Source: Knoxdaviesia capensis
Lineage: Eukaryota > Ascomycota > Sordariomycetes > Microascales > Gondwanamycetaceae
NCBI GenBank assembly: GCA_001510575.1
Contig: LNGK01000008.1
Span: 3,357,435 to 3,421,434, forward strand
Direction: 5' to 3'
Length of the DNA stretch: 64,000 bases
The notes beneath the pieces were generated by a model. It did not search any database, was not told the origin of the DNA, and saw nothing but the letters and a program-made list of their open reading frames with translations. A program made the position numbers and the translations under genes. This document shows, one piece after another, positions 48,795 to 58,553 of this stretch; position 1 is the first letter of the stretch, and each line of letters opens with the position of its first letter.

Positions 48795-51700
48795 ATGCTG
48801 AATTCCCAGCACCAGGGCATGAGGGCAAGCCTTCAGGTTGCCCCTTTAACCATACAAAAGACTCGCCTCGTACCCACTGAGTCTGTCACCTCTTCCTCCT
48901 CTTCCTCCTCCCTCGCTGTGCAGCCGGAGTCATCTTCTCTCCAACTTCTCACCGCTTCCAACGCCTATAACAACAGCAACAACAACAGCAACAACAACAT
49001 GTATGCGCATTCGCAGATGACACCACCAGCAACACCAAACACCTCGCAAGAATACATCACCGAAGATGTGACCATGGACGACGAACAGTTCGACGACTCG
49101 CTAGATGCGCAAACTGCGCCGCCCGTATTCCACAACTTCCTCCGCGCCTTCTACCCTTTTCACCCTAATCAGTCCATGACTGACTCTAGCGTAACGCTAC
49201 CGCTCAACGAAGGAGATGTTATCCTCGTGCACTCGATACACACCAATGGCTGGGCCGACGGCACATTACTCTGGTCTGGGGCCAGAGGCTGGCTGCCTAC
49301 TAACTACTGCGAAGCTTATGACCCGGAGGAGATGAGCAATCTTCTGCTCGCTTTGCTAAATTTCTGGGACCTTCTGCGGAGCACCTCGGTAAACGACCAA
49401 GAAATCTTTGGTAACCAGGAATTCATGAAGGGAATCATTGCTGGTGTTCGGTACCTACTGGTATGTTAAGTGCCGCCGTTAAAAGCGTGGTATAGACTCG
49501 GAGAGGTCAGATTGCTGCTGTTGTGTAATGCTTATACTGACCACGACCTTGCGGATCATCCGGTTTTTGCCCAAACAATAGGAACGAACCGACTGCTTAA
49601 ATCGAGAAGCACACACAATTCAACGTAACGATGGACTAAGACGAGGCCGCAAGTCATTACTGTCGGAGCTGTCGTCGTTGGTGAAGACCGCGAAGCGTGT
49701 GCCTGAGTGCCAAAGAGGCACCCTCGACCCGCCCGAGGACCTGAACGACATTGTTGACGAGATGATTCTGAAGGCTTTCAAGATTGTTACCAAGGGCGTC
49801 CGCTTCCTCGATATCATCACCGAGGACCTACGAAACCGCATGCCTCCTCAAATGAAGACCATGTCGACAGTTGCCGAAGAATCGTCGATACCACCGACTC
49901 CTCCCGCTGAACAGACATCGTTCAACCGCCGTAGCAATCGGATATCTGGCGTTTATGTCGAAGCCCATGCCCAGCAGATCGAGGACTCAGCTGCAGCTGC
50001 GCCATCAAATAGGCGCATGTCAAACATCTACGCTCCCGCGAGTGGCGTTTCCGCGAACCGTCTGTCACAAGGTAGCACAAGACGGTCCCATCGGATATCC
50101 TCTTCTGGAATCTCCCACCGCGTTTCCATGGTCGGCCCCTCGCCATTTTCGCGACCTCAGTTGTTGGTGTCGGAACGCTTGAACAAGAGCCACGACACCC
50201 TTCTTTCTCACTTGGGATCTTTTATAGGCAGACTTCATCTTCAATCGCAATCTCGCCCCGAGCTTGTGCTTGCCATCAAACAATCAGCAAGCTCTGGCGG
50301 CGAGCTTCTGGCCGTTGTTGATGTTGTTTGTGTTCACACCAATGCAAACGGCGAGCGCATGCTGAGCGCTGCCCGCGCGTCCATGTTCGAACGCATCCAG
50401 GATCTCGTCTTTGCCGGGCAGGATATTCTGAAGCAGGTTGCTGCCGAGGAAGCCGATGTCATCATGCCGCAACATAATAGTATGCTTCTTTCTGCGGCGA
50501 CTGGCTGCGTCAAGGCCGCTGGTGATTGTGTGGCCAAGACCAAGTGGGTGATTGAGAAGATTGGCGACTTCGAGTTTGAGTTGGAGGAGTGGTCTCTGGG
50601 CATCGACCTCGACGTCCTGGACGCTATGCTTGATGAGAAACCGCCGTCTATCAACGATGTTTCCGGCCAGGACTCCGCCAGCATCGCCGAGTCTTCCCAG
50701 ACTGGCGCTACTGCTTCATCTGCCGTCGACGACACGATTACGAATGACCGCCCCTCAATCATCTCCATGGACAAGCCTCTTCCGGAAATCCCCATGGTTT
50801 CTTCGCCCATCAATCTTGGCCCTCTGGTTTCCTGGAACTCCGACGACCGGGACATGGCTGCTGATACCACCTCCACCGCCGCTGCCACCGATGCTCAGCA
50901 GCAACATGATGTGCATTCCGAGCGTCCGGAGTCCACCTATCTGGCCGCGAGCGTCACGACCGCGTCGGAGGATGCAGCCTACGTTGTAGACTCTACCCCT
51001 GTCGCCATGTCTCAGTCGTTCCGCCCTTCACTCCCGCCTCTCCCCAAAATCTCCACTTCTCTTCTTCCCTCCTCCGACTACAACCACAGTGATGATCCTT
51101 CCAGACTTGACCGTGATAGTCGTGTTCAGAGCTTCGAGGCCATGACTGCTTCTAGTGCTGGCAGCAGCACGACTTACCTTAGCCGCGGATCGGAGTCCAG
51201 CCTGATTTCCCGCACTTCCACTCGCGCCACCACCCCTGACAACTCGATGATTCCCCGCACTCAGCCCTCAATTTCCGACCTCAGTGCCTCTGGCTCGTCT
51301 CAAGCCGAGGTCGAGGAGGCCGAAGTCGAGAAGCAGCTTATGGAGAAGACCTATGCCCATGAGCTGATGTATAACAAGGAGGGCCAGGTCACTGGAGGAA
51401 CTCTGCCAGCCCTCGTCGAGCGCCTGACTACTCACGAGTCGACCCCCGATGCCATGTTTGTTTCGACCTTCTATCTGACTTTCCGCCTGTTCTGCACTCC
51501 GGTCAAGCTGGCTGAGGCACTCATTGATCGCTTCGACTACGTGGCCGATGCCCCCCACACCGCGAGCCCTGTGCGTCTTCGTGTGTACAACGTGTTCAAG
51601 GGATGGCTAGAGTCGCACTGGAGGGATGAGGCCGACCGTGCCGCGTTGAATCTTATTTGCCCGTTTGCTAGCGGAAAGCTTGCAGCTGTCATCCCTTCGG

Positions 51701-52911
51701 CCGGCCTCCGTCTTTTGGAGTTGGCCCAGCGTGTCTCGAACGAAGGATCGCTTGTTCCCCGTCTCATGTCCTCCATGGGCAAGACCAATACTTCCATCAT
51801 GCAGTATATTCCTGCCGACACGCCTCTGCCTCCGATCATCATGTCTAAGAGCCTGTCTAACTCGCTCCAGAACTGGAAGGCCGGTGGCAATGGCCCATCG
51901 ATCATGGATGTCGACCCGCTTGAGCTTGCGCGCCAGATCACCATTCGCCAGATGCACATCTTCTGCTCGATCATGCCAGAAGAGCTGCTTGGCAGCCAGT
52001 GGATGAAGAAGGGCGGAGTCAACGCGCCCAACGTTCGGGCCATGACTGCTCTGTCCACCGACATCTCCAACATTGTGGCTGAGACCATCCTCCACCACTC
52101 TGAAGTGAAGAAGCGTGCTGCTGTTGTCAAGTACTGGATCAAGGTGGCCAACCAGTGCCTTGAGCTGCACAACTATGATGGCCTCATGGCTATCATCTGC
52201 AGCATCAACAACAGCCCCATCAGCCGTCTGCGCAAGACCTGGGATATCATCTCCCTTAAGCGCCGCCAGATGTTCCGTGACCTCCAGGCGATTATCGAGC
52301 CGTCCCAAAACTACAAGGTCCTCCGCCGCCGTCTGCACGACCACGTGCCTCCTTGCCTGCCCTTCCTAGGCATGTACCTCACTGACCTGACCTTCGTCGA
52401 CGTTGGCAACCCGTCGACCAAGCAGCTTCAGACTCTGGGTCATGACAAGGACAGTGGCATTGGCATGGGCGACAACACCAAGGGTGGCAATGCCGGCGGG
52501 CTGACTGTGGTCAACTTCGACAAGCACACCCGCACTGCCAAGATCATTGGCGAGCTGCAGCGCTTCCAGATCCCATACCGCCTCACCGAGGTTCCTGAGC
52601 TTCAGGACTGGATGAGTGAGCAGATTGTGCAGGTGCGCCGGGCTGATCAGGGCAATGTGCAGGTGACTTACTACCGCAAGAGCTTGCTCCTTGAGCCCCG
52701 CGAGATGTCGTCGGCCATGCGGCCTCCGCCGCTGGATATGTCGACGGGCAGTGGCTCTAGCGGCGGTGCTGCCGGTGGCGCTGCTACTGGGGCCACGGCT
52801 CCTAGCTCCACCACCAACGCCGCGCCTCCGGCGGCTCCGGCTCGTGGTGGCGATCTGTTCTCCTGGATGTCGCGTGATCGCAGTGGTACAACTAGCAACG
52901 GCCAGATCTAA
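48795..52911 (+). CDS. cdc25: Cdc25-type Ras guanine nucleotide exchange factor, SH3-RasGEF_N-RasGEF, 1331 aa
   Basis: It should activate Ras by swapping GDP for GTP at the plasma membrane, upstream of cAMP signalling; this is known for the family. Exons inferred: 48795-49460 and 49582-52911. The intron has GTATGT and an ACTGAC-type branch, and joins in frame. Domains: low-complexity Ser and Asn/Ser repeats (about 30-68), SH3 at about 113-173 (ALYDF-like FLRAFYPF, NGWADGTLLW, GARGWLPTNYCE), a long Ser-rich linker, RasGEF_N from about 809 (EGQVTGGTLPALVERL, FYLTFRLFCTP), catalytic RasGEF at about 997-1235 (LARQITIRQMHIF, NYDGLMAIICSINNSPI, PCLPFLGMYLTDLTF), and a Gly/Ala/Pro-rich tail. The frame is open further upstream to 48522, but 48795 is the first ATG giving a sensible N terminus; an upstream start or the ATG at 48819 is possible. 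The order matches yeast Cdc25 and S. pombe Ste6-like GEFs. Confidence 0.94.
48964..49000 (+). repeat. in-frame AAC/AGC repeat coding Asn/Ser
   Basis: Tandem AAC and AGC codons encode NNSNNNSNNN at about residues 57-68 of the RasGEF. It is likely length-polymorphic and lies in a disordered region before the SH3 domain. Confidence 0.85.
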
Positions 52912-54178
52912 TCGAGTTCGTCCACCGACCATCATTCTCATCCTTTCCTCAGCCTTTCATCGTCATACCAAATCTATCTCTCTTCTACCTTCTCACCCAT
53001 CCCCTCAGAGTGCGCATATCCTATTTTTTGATACCCAGATCTTTCTTCATTTCCCTCTTCTTTTCTTCGTATATATTTTTATCATCATACCCCCTCAACC
53101 ATTCCTTCCTTCGCGCGCGTCTCTTCCTCCGTAAAGATTAGAACCTCCTATTCTTCTTCTTCTTCCGTTCCCTCATTGTTCTTTTTATTTTACTGTCACG
53201 TCTTGATGAAGTCTCGCGGCCCTGTATATGTGTTTTTGGGTTTTCATTTATTGTTGGGGTTTTCTTTTTTTCTTTTGCAGTCGGGATTTTCATGGGAGGG
53301 AAGGGAAAGGTGGGGGGACTACACAAACTGGCGCAACTTTTCTTCTCTATTCTTTTCATATCCTATATATTTCTTGGATGTTTCCTCTTTTACCTGCCTG
53401 CCTCTGATGTTTCCTGTGCTTTTCCGTGATTTCCGTCTTGGTATCTCGGTTTGTGCTTCTTAGTTGTGATGTGTGTGGGTGTGGCTTTCGGCGGTTCTCG
53501 ATGGTTCTCGATGGGATATGTGGGCCTTCAGAGAGCCTTTATGGCGCAAAAGTTATCAGGATGAATTTACGGAGAAGAAATATGATTCCATTACTGTAGG
53601 CATTTCTTTGCTCATTCTATTGCGGTTTATCTTGTTTGCTTGCCGTGTGTGGCTCGTGCGTGAATCAGGTTAACTTCTCAACCTGAAAGAAAAATACACG
53701 AGACCCACATCCACCCGGCCCCGAAACAAGCACTCAAATCCGGGGACCGACCACTCTCGTCCCGGAATTAAGCAGCTATCACCAATTCCGTGCTTACCGG
53801 AGTAGCTTCTTTTTCCACTTGAAGCAATGGACAATTTTTTAAGCAAATCAGGAGCCTTAAAATGCCGGAGAAACCAAGGCCTCTCATGTGCTCGCTCAAT
53901 CAGGAAGGTCGGTACAGATGACATAAGCGGCAGTTGACGTGGAAACACACTTGGGGCCGAACGGCCGATGTCTCAAGATCTTTTTCACCAGCCTCATCAT
54001 TTCATCTACCGTCGACAACATCAACAACGTCATAATCACCGTCACTCTTTGAATCATAAACTGGAGATTAGAAGATAGGAACTATCTGCGTGCTTAAAAA
54101 TACATCTGGCGTTCCGTTTGTCTTCGTTTGTTCTTTGGCGGGCTGGTTTTACCGTCCCTCGTTTGCTCTGCCTAAGCC
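52912..54178. other. intergenic between RasGEF and S28 peptidase
   Basis: CT-rich 3' UTR of the RasGEF gene (with CTT runs near 53151-53166), then T-rich sequence and the promoter of the peptidase. No coding exon seen. Confidence 0.5.
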
Positions 54179-56029
54179 ATGCACGGTTCCTGGTGTGTGT
54201 CGGCTACGGCTGTTATTGGCGTTTGTGCGTCTGTAGCAAACGCGATGCAGGGCGGGTTGTGGTCTATTGAAGGTTTCCGTCAACAGGTGAGTTGAAATGT
54301 CTTTGTGTGTGTGTGTGTGTGTGATGTTGGTTGGTGTGGCCCTGCATTTCAAAGTTTCGGGACAGCAAAAGCACCGCCCAGATAACTTACATCTATATCA
54401 AACAGGCACATAACGCTGAGCTTACCGCGTCAGCTCTGGGTGGTCTGGAAGCTCAATTCCCGGCGCACACGTTGGATGTTCCCGTGGATCACTTTCATAA
54501 TGACTCGACCTACGAGCCCCACTCCAACGAGACTTTTGGCCTGCGATACTGGTTTGATACGTCCCATTACAAGCCTGGCGGCCCGGTCATTATCCTCGCC
54601 GGAGGTGAGACCAGCGGTGCCGACCGCTTGCCGTTCTTGGAAAAGGGCATCCTGGCTATTCTAGCCCAAGCCACTCACGGTGTGGGCATTGTGTTAGAGC
54701 ACCGCTACTATGGCAAGAGTCTGCCAACCGCCGACTTCAGCACTGCAAATTTGCGGTTCTTGACCACCGACCAGGCCATGGCGGATACGGCCTTCTTTGC
54801 TGAGCATCTGGACCTTCCCGGCGTTGGCAAGCTGAGCCCGGCAACCAACCCGTTCATCCTGTACGGAGGCTCGTACGCCGGCGCGTTTGTGGCGTTTTTG
54901 CGCAAGCTGTATCCTGATACTTTCTGGGGTTCCATCTCGTCGTCGGGAGTGACCGCTGCCATTGTCGACTACTGGGAGTACTTCGAGGCCGCCCGTATCT
55001 TCGCCCCCGGAAAGTGCGCTGAGAGGGCCCAGCAGTTCACCCGCATGGTTGATGCTGTACTCCTCGGCGGCGACGATATTGCGAAGAAGGAACTGCGCCG
55101 TCTGTTTAGCGTGGAGTCGCTGACCCACGACACCGACCTTGCCCGGCTGCTGTCCAGCGGTATCAACGGCCTGCAGAGCACGAACTGGGACCCGGCAGTG
55201 TCGTCAACTAGTTGGGCGCACTACTGCGGTAACATCACGACGGCGTCGTCACTAATTTACCCGGTATCATCCTCGATAAATTACACCGTGACCGAGCTGC
55301 TCTCGATTGCTGGCATGGCTGAGGAGATTGACGAGTTGCTGGTGCCCACGCTGAACCAGGTCGGGTATCTGAATGCCACTATTTTCTCTCACTGCGACAC
55401 AACCCACCAGTCTGCCGACGCGTGCTTCTCCAACTACAACTCCAGCTTCTACGCCCAGGACGACCTTTCGCAGACCTGGCGGTTGTGGATGTACCAGGTG
55501 TGTACCCAGTGGGGTTACTTCCAGACAGGCTCGGGCGTGCCGCATAACCAGCTGCCGCTGATCTCCCGCCTGATTGACATTGAGTACGAAAGCATGGCAT
55601 GCCGTGAGGCCTTTGGCATCACCAGCATGCCCGATGTGGATTCTGTCAACATCCACGGTGGTTTTGGCTTCCACTACCCGCGTGTGGCCATCATCGACGG
55701 CGAGGCGGATCCGTGGCGCGCTGCCACGCCGCATCGTATCGGCGCCCCTGATCGCGCGTCAACCGTTGAGCGGCCGTTCCTGCTGATCCCCGGTGGCGTG
55801 CACCATTGGGATGAGAACGGTCTGCTTCCGGATGAGACAACTGAGAGCCTTCCGCCGAAGCAGATCCTGGACGTGCAGGCGCAGGAGGTGGAGTTTGTGC
55901 GCGCGTGGATTAAGGAGTGGACAGCTGTGAAGGGTAAGTATCCGCACTCTATTATATCCGGATGAATCGCTCACTAACATGACTCACCATCTTCCTCTCT
56001 CTCCAGAAACCGCATCAGACGAGCTCTAG
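54179..56029 (+). CDS. secreted serine peptidase, family S28 (Pro-X carboxypeptidase / DPP II type), 552 aa
   Basis: Extracellular or vacuolar serine peptidase; S28 members cut at proline. Exons inferred: 54179-54286, 54406-55933, 56007-56029; the last intron has GTAAGT and a perfect CACTAAC branch site. The first exon encodes a signal peptide (about 22 aa, cleavage after ANA). Catalytic Ser192 is in GGSYAG, Asp471 in DGEADPW, and His502 or His503 in GGVHHWDENG, the expected S28 order. There are several N-glycosylation sites (NDST, NETF, NITT, NYTV, NATI). Length is usual. Reading through intron 2 would end the protein at IISG about 30 bp later; with splicing it ends TASDEL. Intron 1 contains a (GT)n run. 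Substrate choice (carboxy- or dipeptidyl-peptidase) cannot be told from sequence. Confidence 0.94.
54303..54322 (+). repeat. (GT)n microsatellite in intron 1 of the S28 gene
   Basis: About ten uninterrupted GT units between the donor at 54287 and the acceptor at 54405. It could vary in length between strains. Confidence 0.95.
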
Positions 56030-57742
56030 AGTGGTTCTTAGAAATATTGTCGGCTGCCGAGACGAGTCTCTTCTCGTCTCGAATCGTGGGGGGCTTCGTC
56101 TTCGGTCCCGCTCTTGTGATGTACGCGGCACCATGTACTTGAAGAACACAGATTTCTGGGGCGCGTGCATATATTACTGATTTTTCTTTTGTAGCCCTGG
56201 AACCCTTTGGGTATCACTCCGTTATCTCTCTTTCTATTCAGGTACACCTTCATGTCACCTTTAGCGCTCTCCCCCAAGACACACTTGGCTTTCTCGTTTG
56301 CATACCCGAATAGACATACAAACACGTATATGATATCCACTCTGCATAGATTGGCAAGACAACCGGATGACGGGCCTTGTCTAATCTAAAACCCGCAGGA
56401 GCAGTGGCAGCAACAGCAACAGCGTGACTTGGCCACTCGTTGCACGCCCACTCTGTGCCATGTCTCTCTCGCTGCGATGGCGCACGGTGTACCGATTCCT
56501 CGGGACTGGGACTGTGGCTTTCGTAGAAATGGCTATCTGTCCTGGTTGACCTTTTCTATCTGCTGTCTTGGGCTAACTCCACTTGCAAGCAGTGTGATGC
56601 TACAAGGCTACGGGACTGCGGCCACCGCGGAAGATGCCGAAGTAAGGTCCGTCCATATGCATCGAGTGACAGTGATACTGGATAACGGGAGTGACGTTCA
56701 CGAAGCAGCAAAAACGTATCATGGCATAGATCAGATTAAGAGAGGTGTCCCGATCTCGGTGGTCCGCCATTGGAAATGGCCATAGTTGAAAGCCAGTGTT
56801 CGGAGAATATTACAGCCTCAACTTTGAGTTTTGGCAGCGCTCGTGTTTGAGCCTCACGCTCAAGGCTGCCATATAGTCCGACTCCGGACACAGGTGCGCG
56901 CCTATAACCGAGTATCTCCAATTTCACCTGGGGAACGTCTTATCAATTCGCGAGTCAAAAGTGTGTCTTCCCCACCACCAGCAAAGCCATTCCCCCCTCC
57001 CCCCAAAAGAGTGGTGGTGGGTGGTGGGTGGTGGGTGGTGACCAAACGCACCGACCAACTGCTTTTATTCAGTACGGTAGAGAGCTAGAGGCCATTGTAA
57101 CTGTAACCTAAGAACAAGACCCTGAGAAGAACTAAAAAGATGGCCAGAGTAGCAGTCTTTTTGACAGCCAAAACTCCAACAACCCTGGATCAAATTCAAG
57201 GAAAAAAGAAAATGGTGGGCAAAGCCAGACTGGCCATAAGAAAACTACACGGCGCAACCATGCTCGCGGTTACGTTACAGACTTTCTCGGCCAGGGGGGT
57301 GCCATCAACCTGCACGGACAGCCTTCGTGCGTTAAACCATGTGAGTACCCAAAAGAAAATGTGGATTCGGGGTATGGTATGGCCGCTATGGCGTGGACGC
57401 TGTGCCTTTTTCTTATTTTGAACTGATGAGCACAGAGAAAAAGAAACTGAGAGTGAGAGGTGCAAGCTGGCCCCCTGTCTGGAGAATCTAAGCTGGGTTG
57501 GATGTTCTTGGTCGTAATCATGTTCTTGATAAGTGATTCCTAAAGGCTACTGTACAGTAAAATAAACATTGCTAGACTTAGAGGTCCCTTTTCAATCTGT
57601 CATCCCTACTATCATCATCTCGTAACCCGTAATTCATGATCTTGTTCTGTTGGTAATCATGCTGAGTGAGTCGTTAGTATCCAATGCCGCCATATACCAA
57701 GAGTTTCTGGGTACCAGGACACTCACTCACTCGTAATCGCAC
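56030..57742. other. intergenic between convergent S28 and SANT/AT-hook genes
   Basis: The flanking genes converge here, so both 3' UTRs lie inside. A 118-codon open frame (56429-56785) has no recognisable domain, and I do not call it. A C-run followed by GTGGTGG repeats (56991-57040) is the main structural feature. Confidence 0.5.
57011..57040 (+). repeat. GTGGTGG tandem tract
   Basis: Repeated GTGGTGG/GGGTGGT units with three GGG runs, directly after a C-rich stretch (56991-57004). A hairpin or G-quadruplex is possible. Confidence 0.75.
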
Positions 57743-58405
57743 TCAGTCGCTGGAGGAGGGATCTGGCTTCACGCATGCCGGAGGATCGGTAGCGGCCGCT
57801 ACAGGAGAATCCTCGGCGGCGGGAGGAGTATCGCCAGCGTCCGGCGGCTGAGCCGGGGCCGTGGCGGCGAGTTTGCCATTTCCGGCCCCACCGCCGCGGG
57901 GCCGACCCCGGGGTTTCTTCGGGGCTCTCGCCTTCACGTCCTCGTCTTCGGCCGGGTTGCCGATGGCCCCGGCGCTGCTACCCTCTGCATCCGGTGGGGC
58001 CGGGGCTTTGGGCTTGCGGCCGGCGCCACTGGCTCGACGTTTCGATGATGGGACGGCAGGAGGCGGGCTCGTCGGGTCGGAGGCAGCGCGGTTATTGAGT
58101 TCTCGGGCAATTGTCTTTTGATAGTATTGGCTATGAATGTTTGGAAGCTGTTAGTACCGCGTGTTGTGTTGAGGCCTGCATGGTGAGTTGTGAGAGGTTT
58201 CTCTGACGTGGAAGTTCTGCAGGCTCACTTCTCCCCATGCCATGATCGGTTGAACGTACCGAATGGCTTCTTTGGTGAATGTGTAGCCCCGGTTGGCCAT
58301 GTTCTGAGCCACCTGGTTCCAGTTCTTCACGCTGGGCTGGCTGTCTTCACAGATGACAGCTATGAAGAGGTCCAGCTTCGCTTCCGGGCTCCAAGTTGAT
58401 CCCAT
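57743..58405 (-). CDS. small SANT/Myb-like and AT-hook nuclear protein, 177 aa
   Basis: Probably a nuclear DNA- or chromatin-binding protein. Two exons on the minus strand: 58405-58260 and 58130-57743. The intron has GTACGT, a perfect TACTAAC branch and an ATAG acceptor, and joins in frame. Residues 1-55 (WSPEAKLDLFIAVI, NWNQVAQNM, GYTFTKEAIRQYY) resemble a short helix-turn-helix of SANT/Myb type, common in small proteins of Aspergillus and Penicillium; I assign it by pattern only. The rest is Ala/Pro-rich and basic, with an AT-hook core KKPRGRPRG at about 120-128 and further basic patches (SKRRASG, GRKPK). The start context is good (ACAACAATGG), and a TATA-like CATATAAAC lies about 145 bp upstream. 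The exact target is unknown. Confidence 0.82.
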
Positions 58406-58542
58406 TGTTGTGGTGATTTTGGAGACTGTATTGGTGGGTGGATGGATGGATGTTTCAAGCACTGCAGGAGAAATCTTGCAAGTTGGTGAGCTGAAGTCAT
58501 GATGGTCACGATAGTTTAGTACGAGGGAGAGTGTGATCTTGA

Positions 58543-58553
58543 GGGAGTTTATA
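58543..58553 (-). promoter_or_regulatory. TATA-like box of the SANT/AT-hook gene
   Basis: CATATAAAC on the minus strand, about 140-150 bp upstream of the start codon. Assigned by motif and distance only. Confidence 0.35.

Noticed and set aside
50334..52344. Long minus-strand open frames inside the RasGEF gene
   Set aside because: Shadows of a GC-rich coding exon; the plus strand carries clear RasGEF domains.
53690..53830. Possible 5S rRNA or tRNA
   Set aside because: GC-rich and structured-looking, but no match to the 5S core boxes and no tRNA fold.
56429..56785. 118-codon open frame downstream of the S28 gene
   Set aside because: No domain, no promoter or splice signals; lies in the shared 3' region of two convergent genes.
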